A stretch of DNA of 64,000 nucleotides. Source: Cellulomonas pakistanensis. GTDB lineage: Bacteria; Actinomycetota; Actinomycetes; Actinomycetales; Cellulomonadaceae. Positions 37,591 to 48,328 of the stretch are shown in pieces. Below the pieces are notes generated by a model. It worked only from the letters and a program-made list of their open reading frames with translations. It did no database searches and was not told the DNA's origin. The translations under genes were made by a program, and so were the position numbers. The stretch covers positions 59,094 through 123,093 of the forward strand of contig NZ_BONO01000011.1 in the NCBI RefSeq assembly GCF_016862755.1, given 5' to 3'. Each line of letters begins with the position of its first letter. Position 1 is the stretch's first letter.

Positions 37591-38748
37591 TCAGCGCGCC
37601 GCGACCGCCGCGAGCCGCGCGACCGCCGCCGCGATCCGCTCGTCCGTGCCCGTGAGCGCGACCCGCACGTGCCGCGGGGCGCCGTAGAACGCCCCCGGCG
37701 CGACCAGGATGCCGCGGTCGGCCAGCCGCCCGACGGTGGCCCAGCAGTCGTCGTCGCCCTCCGCCGGGCGCGCCCACAGGTACAGCCCGGCGGCCGACCG
37801 GTCGACGACCAGCCCCGCGTCGACGAGCGCCCCGAGGAGCGCCGCGCGCCGCGCGCGGTACCGCTCGCGCTGCTGCGCGACGTGCGCGTCGTCGCCGAGC
37901 GCGACGGCCGTGGCCGCCTGCACCGGGGCCGGCACGATCATCCCCATGTGCTTGCGGGTGGCGAGCAGGTCCGCGACCAGGGCCGGGTCGCCCGCCGTGA
38001 ACGCCGCGCGGTAGCCGGCGAGGTTCGACTGCTTGGACAGCGAGTACACCGCGAGCAGCCCGGTGACGTCGCCGCCGGTGACCCGCGGGTCGAGCACGCT
38101 CGGCACGCCGCTCGTGGCCCACGGCTCGTCCCAGGCCAGCTCGGCGTAGCACTCGTCCGACGCGACCACGACGGGGCGGCCGGTGCGTGCGGCGGCGGCG
38201 CGGGCGGCCTCGACGACGGCGCGCAGCTCGTCGACGCCGAGCACGCGGCCGTCGGGGTTGCCCGGCGAGTTCAGCCAGACGAGGCGCACCCGGTCCCCGT
38301 CCGGCCCGGCGAGGAGCGCCACGGGATCGTCGGTCGCGACGGGCTCGGCCCCGGCCAGCCGGGCGCCCACGTCGTAGGTCGGGTAGGCGGCGGCGGGGTG
38401 GGCCACCAGGTCGCCCGCGCCCAGCCGCAGCAGCGACGGCAGCAGGGCGACGAGCTCCTTGGAGCCGACCGTCGGCAGCACGCCCGCGGGGTCCAGGCCC
38501 GGGACGCCGCGGCGCCGGGCGAACCAGGCGACGACCGCCTCGCGCAGGGCCGGCGTCCCCCACGTCTGCGGGTACCCGGGCGCGTCCGCGGCGTCGGCCA
38601 GCGCGCGCCGCACGACCTCGGGGGTCGGGTCGACCGGGGTGCCCACCGACAGGTCGACGATGCCGTCGGGGTGCGCGCGCGCCCGGTCCGCGTACGGGGT
38701 CAGCGTGTCCCAGGGGAAGTCCGGCAGCGCGCCGGTCAGCAGGCCCAC
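37591..38748 (-). CDS. dapC: Succinyldiaminopimelate transaminase (DapC-like aminotransferase)
   Basis: This PLP-dependent class I/II aminotransferase of 385 residues fits the DapC step between DapD and DapE. It shows VDLSVGTPVDPTPE near residue 32, the PLP-phosphate region near PTVGSKELV, NSPGNPDGRV near 165, the aspartate in VASDECYAEL and the Schiff-base lysine in YSLSKQSNLAGYR near 238. GTG 38748 is only 4 bases after the ferredoxin stop, so the two are one operon. The Rv1177-Rv1178 pair in M. tuberculosis has the same order (memory). Assignment to DapC over other aminotransferases rests mainly on this context. Confidence 0.88.
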   Translation of the reverse strand: MGLLTGALPDFPWDTLTPYADRARAHPDGIVDLSVGTPVDPTPEVVRRALADAADAPGYPQTWGTPALREAVVAWFARRRGVPGLDPAGVLPTVGSKELVALLPSLLRLGAGDLVAHPAAAYPTYDVGARLAGAEPVATDDPVALLAGPDGDRVRLVWLNSPGNPDGRVLGVDELRAVVEAARAAAARTGRPVVVASDECYAELAWDEPWATSGVPSVLDPRVTGGDVTGLLAVYSLSKQSNLAGYRAAFTAGDPALVADLLATRKHMGMIVPAPVQAATAVALGDDAHVAQQRERYRARRAALLGALVDAGLVVDRSAAGLYLWARPAEGDDDCWATVGRLADRGILVAPGAFYGAPRHVRVALTGTDERIAAAVARLAAVAAR

Positions 38749-38752
38749 GCGC

Positions 38753-39079
38753 CTACTCGCCGTGCACCTGAAGCGGCAGCGTCGCGATGATCGGGTGGTC
38801 CTTGGGGATCTCGCCCATCTTGGCGGCGCCGCCGGGCGAGCCCAGGTCGTCGAAGAACTCGACGTTGGCCTTGTAGTACTCGCTCCACTGCTCGGGGACG
38901 TCGTCCTCGTAGTAGATCGCCTCGACGGGGCACACCGGCTCGCAGGCGCCGCAGTCGACGCACTCGTCGGGGTGGATGTAGAGCGACCGCTTGCCCTCGT
39001 AGATGCAGTCGACGGGGCACTCCTCGATGCACGCCTTGTCCTTGACGTCCACGCAGGGCTGGGCGATCACGTAGGTCAC
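38753..39079 (-). CDS. fdxA: 7Fe ferredoxin
   Basis: This small electron carrier has 108 residues. The cysteines lie in CVDVKDKACIEECPVDC and ECVDCGACEPVCPVEAI, the pattern of a [3Fe-4S] plus [4Fe-4S] seven-iron ferredoxin, with the long C-terminal extension (EYYKANVEFFDDLGSPGGAAKMG) typical of the actinobacterial FdxA/FdxC type. GTG 39079 follows GGAGGA with 4 bases between. GATACT about 65 bases upstream (39149-39154 on the opposite strand) is a possible -10 box. Its redox partner is not evident from the neighbours. Confidence 0.96.
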   Translation of the reverse strand: MTYVIAQPCVDVKDKACIEECPVDCIYEGKRSLYIHPDECVDCGACEPVCPVEAIYYEDDVPEQWSEYYKANVEFFDDLGSPGGAAKMGEIPKDHPIIATLPLQVHGE

Positions 39080-39205
39080 GGTGTCCTCCACGCGCCCCCG
39101 GCCTCGGCGGTCGGGCACGGTCCGGGTCGGGTCGGGCTGGCTGCTCCTAGTATCGCTCACCTGCGCTCGCACGGCGCAGCAGGCCACGACGAGACGGGGA
39201 CCACA

Positions 39206-39523
39206 GTGACCAGCGACGCCAGCCGGCCGCCCGGACCGCCGCCCGGCGGGGCCACGCCGCCGCCCGCCGGGGCCGCGCCGCCGCCCGGCGAGCCCGCGCC
39301 GCCCTGGCGCGCCTGGCCCGTCGGCGCCCGCGCCGTCGTGCGCCGGCGGCTGCCCGCGGGCGAGCCGCAGCCCTACACCGACGTGCTCGGCGACCTCGTG
39401 GCCGTGGACGACGACGGCGTCACCGTCCGCACCCGCCGCACCGGGGACGTGCGGGTGCCGGGCGACGAGATCGCGCTCGGCAAGCTGGTGCCGCCCGCGC
39501 CGGAGCGCCGCCCGCGACGCTGA
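39206..39523 (+). CDS. Small protein with SH3-like domain related to the N-terminus of an actinobacterial GNAT family
   Basis: This encodes 105 residues. The first 35 are almost entirely Pro, Gly and Ala. The remainder (WPVGARAVVRRRLP, YTDVLGDLVAVDD, VTVRTRRTGDVRVPGDEIALGKLVPP) looks like a small SH3-type barrel. As I recall, the same segment forms the N-terminal domain of Rv0428c-type acetyltransferases, but here no acetyltransferase follows. GTG 39206 has GGGGA upstream. It is divergent from fdxA. The function is unknown. Confidence 0.65.
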   Translation: MTSDASRPPGPPPGGATPPPAGAAPPPGEPAPPWRAWPVGARAVVRRRLPAGEPQPYTDVLGDLVAVDDDGVTVRTRRTGDVRVPGDEIALGKLVPPAPERRPRR

Positions 39524-39563
39524 GCGCGCGCCACCTCCGCCGGCTCGCCGCGCGGCCCGGGCC

Positions 39564-41351
39564 TCAGCCCGCCGGCGCCGCCGCCGGGTCCGGGCCGCAC
39601 ACCACGCGGTTCTGGGCCTTGTACGTCCAGGTGGACGGCTCGACCGCGACGACCTCGCCGTTGAGCTTGATCGTCCGCGTGTTCGTGATCCGGAAGCCCG
39701 GGTTGCCCGCGGACTGCGGCGCGCACGTCGCGGTCTGCGAGTACACCGTCGTCGGCTGCACGACGTTGGTCTTGGGGCCGGCCTCGGTCGTGACCTCGAA
39801 GTACGGCGTGCTCCAGATCTTGACCACGGTCTGCCCGCCCGCGGTGTACGCCTGGACGAGCGCGCCGTAGGGCGTGGTGTTCTTCCACCGCATGTCGAGC
39901 GTGCCGGTGAACAGGGTCGCCTCGCGGCCGGCCGGGTACCGGGTGAACCACTCGGAGTGCGGCTTGTGCTCCACGTCCTCCATGCCGGCGAAGTACGCGG
40001 CGTTGTAGGTCGTCGTGGACAGCTGGGACAGACCGCCGCCCCAGGCGTCGGTGTGCTCGCCGTTCACGATGGCGCCCGCGGTGGTGAAGCCGTGCGCCGC
40101 GTCGATCGGGCCGAGCGCGTCGGTGAGGCTGAACGTCTCCCCCGGCCGCACCAGCGTGCCGTTGATGGCGGCGGCGCCCGCCGCGATGTTCTGGGTGCGG
40201 CGCGGCTCCGAGGTCAGGGGCGTCGAGAACTCGGAGACCACCTGGGCGACGCCGAGCGCCTGGAGCGCCTCGGTGGTCTGCGCCGGGTCGGACTGGACGA
40301 GCTCGACCGCCGCGTCGCGCTGGTCCGCCTGCGTCGCCGCGGCGACCGCCTCCGCGAGCGTGGCGGGGTCGAGCGTCGTGCCGGGAGTGCCCGGCACGAT
40401 CACCGGCGCGCCGTCCTGGAACTCGAACCGCGCGTCCGAGGCGGTGCTCAGCAGGTTCGTCGAGCGCGCCAGCACGGCCTCGACGAGGGCCGCGCCGTCC
40501 ATGCGCAGGACCAGGTCGGACTCCTCCGGGACCATCGAGGCGGTCGCGGTCAGCACGTCGACCGGCAGCTCGACCGTCTGGCCGGCGACCTGGACGGCGA
40601 CGGGCGCGGCGGCGACGCGGGACGCGACCTCCTGCAGCGCGCGGTCGGTCTCCTCCTGCGTGATGTCCGGCTCGACGACCTCCGTGTCCAGCTCGATCGG
40701 CCGCGCGGCGGTGAGCCAGCTGCTGACCAGCGTGTCGCGGGCGGCGTCGGCGTCCAGCGCCCAGCCGTCCTCGGCGGCGACCGCGTGCGCCTCGCCGTCC
40801 GCGAACGCGATCGAGCCGTCGACCGGCGCCAGGGCGAGCGTCCCGGCCAGTCCCTCGATCGCGGCGTCGAGCCGCGCGTCGTCGACGACGGTGACCGGCT
40901 CCTCGGCGGCGCCGCCGACCAGGTGCTGCCACAGCCGCTGGGGTCGCAGGTCCGCGCCGGTCAGCCCGTCCACGGTGGCGTCGACGTCGAGGGTCAGCCC
41001 CGCGGCGGCCGGGTCGACGGCGCCGGAGATGTCCCGGGCGGCGACCGGCACGGCCTGGGTCGCGAGCTCACCGATCTCGCCCGTCAGCCGCTCCCGCGCG
41101 GCCGCGGCGGTGAGACCGCCGACCTCGACCCCGGCGACCGTCGTGCCGCGCGGGACCCGGTCGGCCAGCGCGTACGCGGCGCCGACGTAGGCGCCGCCGA
41201 GCACGACGACCACGCCGCCCACGACCAGCAGCGTGCGCAGCCACCGGCGCCGCGGGCGGTCGGCGTCGAACTCGTCGAGCGGGGACCACTGCTCCTCGGA
41301 GCCGTCCCCGTCCACGACGGGCTCGGTGCCCTCCGCGCTGCCCTTCGCCAT
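39564..41351 (-). CDS. VanW family exported protein with repeated peptidoglycan-binding-like domains
   Basis: This 595-residue membrane-anchored protein has a cytoplasmic acidic start (35 residues) and one helix (LLVVGGVVVVLGGAYVGAAYALA), then an outer part. Two PG_binding_4/YoaR-like domains cover about residues 60-370. The VanW domain follows, with RTQNIAAGAAAINGTLVRPGETFSLTDALGP, FTTAGAIVNG, GGGLSQLSTTTYNAAYFAG and MRWKNTTPYG. VanW is named from a vancomycin-resistance cluster, but its activity is unknown and homologues are common in Gram-positive cell envelopes. ATG 41351 follows GAGGGGGA. No resistance genes are nearby. Confidence 0.92.
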   Translation of the reverse strand: MAKGSAEGTEPVVDGDGSEEQWSPLDEFDADRPRRRWLRTLLVVGGVVVVLGGAYVGAAYALADRVPRGTTVAGVEVGGLTAAAARERLTGEIGELATQAVPVAARDISGAVDPAAAGLTLDVDATVDGLTGADLRPQRLWQHLVGGAAEEPVTVVDDARLDAAIEGLAGTLALAPVDGSIAFADGEAHAVAAEDGWALDADAARDTLVSSWLTAARPIELDTEVVEPDITQEETDRALQEVASRVAAAPVAVQVAGQTVELPVDVLTATASMVPEESDLVLRMDGAALVEAVLARSTNLLSTASDARFEFQDGAPVIVPGTPGTTLDPATLAEAVAAATQADQRDAAVELVQSDPAQTTEALQALGVAQVVSEFSTPLTSEPRRTQNIAAGAAAINGTLVRPGETFSLTDALGPIDAAHGFTTAGAIVNGEHTDAWGGGLSQLSTTTYNAAYFAGMEDVEHKPHSEWFTRYPAGREATLFTGTLDMRWKNTTPYGALVQAYTAGGQTVVKIWSTPYFEVTTEAGPKTNVVQPTTVYSQTATCAPQSAGNPGFRITNTRTIKLNGEVVAVEPSTWTYKAQNRVVCGPDPAAAPAG

Positions 41352-41518
41352 CCGGTCCCCCTCGCGAGTGCGCGCCGCCAGGATCCGGGCGCCGCGACCG
41401 CCGATTCTACGGCCGTCACCCCGTCCCGCCCCGTGCGGCTGACCCGATTTGGGGCGGTTCGCAGGTCACGACTTCGCAACGACCGGGGACGGCGCCCGGC
41501 ACGCCGCCGGGACCCCGG

Positions 41519-42052
41519 TCAGCGCAGGCCGCGCACGCGCCGACGCAGGTGCACGAGCGACCCCGCCTCCGGGTCCCCCTCACGCGACTCGAGGACGTCC
41601 GCGAGCACCACGTCGTGGTCCCCCGCCGGCACGATGCGGGCGGTGCGGCACTCGAACCACGCGGCCGCGCCGGAGACCCACGCCGCGCCCGACCGGGGCG
41701 CGGGGACGTGCGGGACGCGCGCGAGCTGGCCGACCGCCGGCCGCCCCGGGGACGCCAGCCAGTCGGCCACCGGCGCGTGGTCGTCCGCGAGCACGCTCAC
41801 CGCCCAGGTGTCGACGTCGTCCAGCGCGTCGCGCACGCGCGCGTCCTGGTGCACGCAGAGCAGCAGCATCGGCGGCTCGAGCGAGACGGACGTGAGCGCC
41901 GACGCGGTCATCGCGTGGTCCGTCCCCTTCCAGCGGACGGACACGACGACGACGCCCGCGGGCAGCCGACCCATCGCCGACCGGAACGCGTCGGTCGCCG
42001 CGGCGCCGGTCGCGGCGGCGCCGTCCCCGTACAGCGGGTCGACCGTGGTCAC
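41519..42052 (-). CDS. Flavin reductase-like FMN-binding split-barrel protein
   Basis: This 177-residue protein has the flavin reductase fold: FRSAMGRLPAGVVVVSVRWKG, then TASALTSVSLEPPMLLLCVHQDARV, the FMN-phosphate region, and WFECRTARIVPAGDHDVVLADVLE near the end. Members reduce FMN or FAD with NAD(P)H, or serve as the small component of two-component monooxygenases. No partner oxygenase is in the window. GTG 42052 overlaps the stop of the small membrane protein gene (GTGA), so translation is coupled. Confidence 0.88.
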   Translation of the reverse strand: MTTVDPLYGDGAAATGAAATDAFRSAMGRLPAGVVVVSVRWKGTDHAMTASALTSVSLEPPMLLLCVHQDARVRDALDDVDTWAVSVLADDHAPVADWLASPGRPAVGQLARVPHVPAPRSGAAWVSGAAAWFECRTARIVPAGDHDVVLADVLESREGDPEAGSLVHLRRRVRGLR

Positions 42053-42432
42053 GGCGCGCTCGGGCGGCGCAGCGGCACCTCGGCGAACCACCGGCGCGGC
42101 GCGAGGGCCACACCGAGGGCGACGGCGAGCGCGCCGAGCGCCCAGCCCCAGCCCAGGGCGGCGTCCCCGCCCGGCACCAGCACGTCCCCGCCCGGCCCGA
42201 GACCCGACAGCACCTGCACCGAGCCGAAAAGCCCGACGAGCAGCCCGAGCGACCCGGTCCAGCCCGCCCACGCGCGCACGGTCACGGCGGCGGCCAGCAC
42301 GAGCAGCAGGCAGACGACGAGCCCCCAGGGCCGCACGGACCGGTGCATGACCGTGCCGACGGCGCCCACGAGGACGCCGAGCAGCAGGGCGCCGAGGGCG
42401 CGGAGGACCATCCGGGGCGTCACGATCGGCAC
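42049..42432 (-). CDS. Hypothetical four-helix membrane protein
   Basis: This 127-residue protein has about four helices (LRALGALLLGVLVGAVGTVMH, WGLVVCLLLVLAAAVTVRAWAG, LGLLVGLFGSVQVLSG, LGWGWALGALAVALGVAL) and a basic end. I do not recognise a named family. An in-frame ATG at 42483 exists, but TAGCCT at 42440-42445 lies 7 bases before GTG 42432, so I prefer the shorter, leaderless form. It follows mshB on the same strand (gap 100 bases) and overlaps the flavin reductase gene by four bases. Confidence 0.65.
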   Translation of the reverse strand: MPIVTPRMVLRALGALLLGVLVGAVGTVMHRSVRPWGLVVCLLLVLAAAVTVRAWAGWTGSLGLLVGLFGSVQVLSGLGPGGDVLVPGGDAALGWGWALGALAVALGVALAPRRWFAEVPLRRPSAP

Positions 42433-42439
42433 GCGCGCC

Positions 42440-42445
42440 AGGCTA
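42440..42445 (-). promoter_or_regulatory. Putative -10 box of the membrane protein/flavin reductase pair (TAGCCT)
   Basis: TAGCCT lies 7 bases before GTG 42432 on the minus strand. Confidence 0.4.
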
Positions 42446-42532
42446 CCGCGCCGGGTTCGTCGGTCCGCGGTCGGCATCGGCACCGGTGGCTGCCGAGGTC
42501 GGCGCGGGACCGCCGACCTCGGCGGGCGGGAG

Positions 42533-43603
42533 TCAGCGCGGGAGCGGGGCGGACGGGGCGCGGCCCGGCGCCCAGGCGTACGACTCCGTCGGCAGCACCG
42601 GCGCCAGCACGAGGTTCGACAGCGCGTAGCAGGCGACGGCGTCCGGGTGGTCCAGCGCCGTCACGGCCTGCACCTGGGTGGCGTGCGCGCGCAGGGCCGC
42701 GAGCACGCGGTCCCGGACCGGCAGCACGTCGACCGTCAGGTCCACGACGCCGTCGGTGGCGACGGACGGCAGCGGGCCGGCGGGGTCGGGCAGCGCGAGC
42801 GGCCCCTCGCGGGTCGCGCGGCGGTCGCCGGCCGCGGCGGCCAGCACGGCGCGCGCGCCCGGGTCGTCGGCGAGCGCGGCGTACCCCGCGCGCAGGGCCG
42901 CCTCCGGCGCGACGGCCCACGCGACGGCCGGCGCCCAGCCGTCGCCGGCGGCCGCGGTCGCCAGCTCGACCGCGCGCGCCGTGATCGCGTGCGCCCGGAC
43001 GTGGTCCGGGTGGCCGTACCCGCCGCCCGGCTCGTAGGTCGCGACGAGGTCGGGCCGCCGGTCGAGCAGCAGCCCGGCGAGCCGCGCGGCGGCGACGTCG
43101 AGCGGCACGGACACGAGCGCCGCGGCCGGGACCTCGGCGGCCGCCCCCGCGGCCCCGACGGAGACCCACGCCATCCCGGAGTCCTCGTACCGCCAGGCGG
43201 CGGCGTCGCGCGCCGAGCGGGCAGACGACGTCCCCTCGGACCCGCGGGAGACGACACCCTCTGCCCGCTCGGCGCGATCGGCGCCGTCGGCGAGGTCCGG
43301 GCGCGACGGCAGGGCGTCCAGGAAGACCTGGGTCGCGCCCAGGGCGGCCACCGCGGCCGTCAGCTCGCCCTCGCGGTGCGCGGCCAGCGCCGGGCCGTCG
43401 CCCTCCAGGGCCGCGAGCGGCGCGCCGATCACCTCGCCGCGCTCGCCGCGCGTGCAGGTCACCACCGTCGCGGGCGAGCCGGCCGCCGCCCACGTCGCCA
43501 GCAGCGCGCCGGTCGACAGCGTCTCGTCGTCCGGGTGCGCGTGCACCGCGAGCACGCCACCCGTGCGGGTCGGCGTGCTCGTCGTCGGCACCGCCGTGCT
43601 CAT
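42533..43603 (-). CDS. mshB: N-acetyl-GlcN-inositol deacetylase, mycothiol biosynthesis
   Basis: MshB removes acetate from GlcNAc-inositol, a step toward mycothiol, the main low-molecular-weight thiol of actinobacteria. The 356-residue PIG-L/LmbE-type zinc enzyme shows VHAHPDDETLSTGALL near residue 22 with the zinc His and catalytic Asp, RGERGEVIG near 53, the DSGMAW segment, and ATYEPGGGYGHPDHVRAH with the remaining zinc ligand. Between residues 108 and 133 an insertion rich in Ala, Arg and Ser is encoded by a DNA inverted repeat (43209-43276). ATG 43603 starts the family N-terminus. It lies beside typA as in M. tuberculosis Rv1165-Rv1170 (memory). Confidence 0.92.
   Translation of the reverse strand: MSTAVPTTSTPTRTGGVLAVHAHPDDETLSTGALLATWAAAGSPATVVTCTRGERGEVIGAPLAALEGDGPALAAHREGELTAAVAALGATQVFLDALPSRPDLADGADRAERAEGVVSRGSEGTSSARSARDAAAWRYEDSGMAWVSVGAAGAAAEVPAAALVSVPLDVAAARLAGLLLDRRPDLVATYEPGGGYGHPDHVRAHAITARAVELATAAAGDGWAPAVAWAVAPEAALRAGYAALADDPGARAVLAAAAGDRRATREGPLALPDPAGPLPSVATDGVVDLTVDVLPVRDRVLAALRAHATQVQAVTALDHPDAVACYALSNLVLAPVLPTESYAWAPGRAPSAPLPR
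43209..43276. repeat. Inverted repeat inside mshB
   Basis: Arms 43209-43225 and 43260-43276 are perfectly complementary over 17 bp and flank 34 bases. The segment stays in frame and encodes the Ala/Arg/Ser-rich insertion of MshB. It resembles a small REP-like palindrome captured inside a coding region. Confidence 0.7.
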
Positions 43604-43627
43604 GCGCGCGCCCTGACCAGCCCGCCG

Positions 43628-45568
<1,941 letters not shown>

Positions 45569-45645
45569 GTCAGGACTCGTTTCCGCGAGAGAGGGAAGGA
45601 AGAGGGGCGCGACGACGTCGAGCGCCGATCAAGTGTACGCGCACG

Positions 45646-45678
45646 CGCGCCCCGGCACGAGGATCGTGCCGGGGCGCG
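45646..45678 (-). terminator. Hairpin terminator after the peptide ABC ATPase gene
   Basis: Arms 45646-45660 and 45664-45678 pair perfectly over 15 bp around GGA, 18 bases after the ATPase stop at 45697. Confidence 0.8.
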
Positions 45679-45696
45679 GACGCAGGGAGTGCGGGA

Positions 45697-47616
45697 TCAG
45701 ACCGAGCCGTCGCCGCCGCCGCGCGGGCGGAGGTTGCCGTCGTACCGGCCCGCGTTGGTGACCTGCTCGTCCTCGAACGCCTGGACGCGCTGCCCGTCGG
45801 CCACCGCGTGCTCCGCGGCGGACGTGCCGGCGGGCGCGGCCGCGGCGAGCAGCCGGTCCCGCTCCTCGCGGCGCAGCTTCTGCTCGGCCGGGTTCGGCAC
45901 GGGCACCGCGGCGAGCAGGCGCCGCGTGTAGTCCTGCTGCGGCGAGCGCAGGATCTGCTCGCGCGGGCCCACCTCGACCAGGTCGCCCTTGCTCATCACG
46001 GCGATCCGGTTGGACAGGATCTCGACGACCGCGAGGTCGTGGCTGATGAACAGGCAGGCGAAGCCGTACTCGCGCTGCAGCTCCTGGAACAGCTCCAGCA
46101 CGCGCGCCTGCACCGACACGTCGAGGGCGGACGTCGGCTCGTCGGCGATCAGCAGCTTGGGCGACAGGGCCAGGGCGCGGGCGATGCCGACGCGCTGGCG
46201 CTGACCGCCGGACAGCTCGTGCGGGTAGCGGTTCCGCATGGCGCGGGGCAGGTGCACCCGGTCGAGCAGCGACTCGACCCGGCGGTCCAGGTCGGCGCCC
46301 GACGCGACCTTGTGCAGCTTGAGCGGCTCGCCGATGGACTCGCCGATCGGCAGGCGCGGGTTCAGCGAGGAGCCCGGGTCCTGGAACACGATCGAGACGT
46401 CCTGGCGCACGGCGCGCAGGTCCTTCGGCTTGATGCCGGCCAGCTCGACGCCGTTGACCTTGAGCGAGCCGCCCGCGACGGGCAGCAGGCCGACCGCGGC
46501 GCGGCCGACGGTGGTCTTGCCGGAGCCGGACTCGCCGACCAGGCCGACGACCTCGCCCGCGCCGATGGTCAGGTCGATGCCGTTGATCGCGCGGAAAGCG
46601 GGGACGCGACCGCGGCCCGGGTACTCGATGACCAGGTCCTTCGCCTCGAGCGAGTAGCTCGTGGCGCGCGCCGGGGCGGCGGTGCCGAACGGGTCGACGC
46701 CCGCGCGCTCGGTGACGTGCAGCGTGCCCTCGGCCTGGGCGACCGGGTGCTCGCCGTGCAGGCCCTGCGCGGCGTAGGACTCCGAGCCGAGGTGCGGCAC
46801 GGCGTCCAGCAGCTGCCGGGTGTACTCGTGCTGCGGGCGGTTGAACACCTCGTCGGCGGAGCCGGACTCCACGACGCGCCCGTTCTTCATCACCATGACG
46901 CGGTCCGACAGGTCCGCGACCACGCCCATGTCGTGGGTGATGAGGATGATGCCGGCGTCGACGCGGTGCCGCAGGTCGCGCATGAGCTTGAGGATCTCGG
47001 CCTGGACGGTGACGTCGAGCGCCGTGGTCGGCTCGTCCGCGATGAGCAGCTTCGGCTCGCAGGCGAGCGCCTGGGCGATCATCGCGCGCTGGCGCTGGCC
47101 GCCGGACAGCTGGTGCGGGTACTTGTCGACGGCCTCCTCCGGGCGGGGCAGGTCGACCAGGCGCAGCAGCTCGATCGCGCGGGCGCGCGCGTCCTTCGGC
47201 GTCATGTCGAAGTGCACGCGCAGCGTCTCGACGATCTGGAACCCGACCGTGTAGACCGGGTTCAGCGCCGTCATCGGCTCCTGGAAGATGACGGAGACGT
47301 CCTTGCCCCGCACCTTGCTCAGCTGCTTGTGGTTGAGGCCCAGCAGCTCGCGGCCCGCGAGCTTCGCGGAGCCCTCGGAGCGGCCGTTCGGCGGCAGCAG
47401 GCCGATCAGCGACATCGACGACTGCGTCTTGCCGGAGCCCGACTCGCCGACGATCGCGAGGACCTCGCCCGGGCGGACGTCGTAGCTGACGTCCTGGGCG
47501 GCCGGGAACCACTCGCCGTCGACGAAGAACTCGACCGTGAGGTCGCGGACCTCGAGGATCGGCTCCTTGGCGTCGACGCTGGGGCCGCCGGGGGCGGTGG
47601 CGTGGTCAGTGGTCAC
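45697..47616 (-). CDS. Peptide ABC transporter ATPase, fused DppD-DppF type
   Basis: This 639-residue protein joins the two ATPases of an oligopeptide importer. Domain 1 has GESGSGKTQ near residue 57, signature LSGGQRQRAM and Walker B LLIADEPTTALD. Domain 2 has GESGSGKTT near residue 360, LSGGQRQRVG and LLIADEPTSALD. Both sites look intact. Each domain ends with the oligopeptide-ATPase extension (HEYTRQLLDAVPHL and QDYTRRLLAAVPVP). GTG 47616 is preceded by GGAAGGA at a rather long distance. A PH-like gene on the other strand separates it from its permease genes, so it needs its own promoter or read-through. Confidence 0.94.
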   Translation of the reverse strand: MTTDHATAPGGPSVDAKEPILEVRDLTVEFFVDGEWFPAAQDVSYDVRPGEVLAIVGESGSGKTQSSMSLIGLLPPNGRSEGSAKLAGRELLGLNHKQLSKVRGKDVSVIFQEPMTALNPVYTVGFQIVETLRVHFDMTPKDARARAIELLRLVDLPRPEEAVDKYPHQLSGGQRQRAMIAQALACEPKLLIADEPTTALDVTVQAEILKLMRDLRHRVDAGIILITHDMGVVADLSDRVMVMKNGRVVESGSADEVFNRPQHEYTRQLLDAVPHLGSESYAAQGLHGEHPVAQAEGTLHVTERAGVDPFGTAAPARATSYSLEAKDLVIEYPGRGRVPAFRAINGIDLTIGAGEVVGLVGESGSGKTTVGRAAVGLLPVAGGSLKVNGVELAGIKPKDLRAVRQDVSIVFQDPGSSLNPRLPIGESIGEPLKLHKVASGADLDRRVESLLDRVHLPRAMRNRYPHELSGGQRQRVGIARALALSPKLLIADEPTSALDVSVQARVLELFQELQREYGFACLFISHDLAVVEILSNRIAVMSKGDLVEVGPREQILRSPQQDYTRRLLAAVPVPNPAEQKLRREERDRLLAAAAPAGTSAAEHAVADGQRVQAFEDEQVTNAGRYDGNLRPRGGGDGSV

Positions 47617-47709
47617 GGTTCACGAGATCCTTCCGTGGGACGGCCCGATGTGGGCGGGCCGCGCGACGTCGAGAGGGGCGGACGTCCGCTGGTCTGGGAC
47701 GATGGCCGC

Positions 47710-48324
47710 ATGGTCTCGGCGGACGTGGTGGAGTACAGGCCGGCCTTCGGCCGGGTGCTGGCGGTGGTCGTGGCGGTCCTGGGGCTCGGGGGCCTCGTGA
47801 CCGGTCTGGTGGCCGACGCGGGGGCGACGTGGCCCTACGTGGCACCGGTGGTGCTGGTGGTGCTGTGGGTGTGGGCCGCCTACTGGCGCCCCGCCGTGCT
47901 GGTCAGCCCCGCGGGCGTCGAGCTCCGCAACGTCACCCGGACGATCGAGCTGCCCTGGCCGACGATCCAGCGGGTCGACACCCGCTACGCCCTGACGCTG
48001 CACACCGCCTACGGCGACTACGCGGCGTGGGCGGCACCCGCCCCGGGCAGGAGCCGCGTGGCGACCTCCGGCGCGGGCGACGTCGCCGACCTCCCCGGCT
48101 CCACCTACGGCCCGGGCGGGACCGTGCGCCCCGGCGACCTGGCGTCGAGCGCCTCCGGCCAGGCGGCCATCATCGTGCGCCGCCGCTGGGAGGAGCTGCG
48201 CGACGCGGGCGTCCTGGAGGACCCCCGCCTCGAGCGGGCCACCCCGCGGGTGCGCTGGCACGCCGGCACGCTGGCCGCGATCGCGGTGCTGATCGCGGCC
48301 AGCGTGCTGACCGTGGCGCTCTGA
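47710..48324 (+). CDS. PH-like domain membrane protein, opposite strand within the peptide transporter cluster
   Basis: This 204-residue protein has two N-terminal helices (VLAVVVAVLGLGGLVTGLVA and WPYVAPVVLVVLWVWAAYW), then a bacterial PH-like module (VSPAGVELRNVTRTIELPWPTIQRVDTRYALTLHTAYGDYAAWAAPAP), a polar region and a C-terminal helix. Such proteins are common in actinobacteria and have no assigned role. ATG 47710 lies 6 bases after GACGAT, which may be a -10 box for a leaderless mRNA. It is read against the transporter genes, and its stop is only 4 bases from the dppC stop. Confidence 0.85.
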   Translation: MVSADVVEYRPAFGRVLAVVVAVLGLGGLVTGLVADAGATWPYVAPVVLVVLWVWAAYWRPAVLVSPAGVELRNVTRTIELPWPTIQRVDTRYALTLHTAYGDYAAWAAPAPGRSRVATSGAGDVADLPGSTYGPGGTVRPGDLASSASGQAAIIVRRRWEELRDAGVLEDPRLERATPRVRWHAGTLAAIAVLIAASVLTVAL

Positions 48325-48328
48325 CACG

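Noticed and set aside
39564..41351. Vancomycin resistance cluster
   Set aside because: VanW-domain proteins are widespread, and no vanH, vanA or vanX homologue lies nearby.
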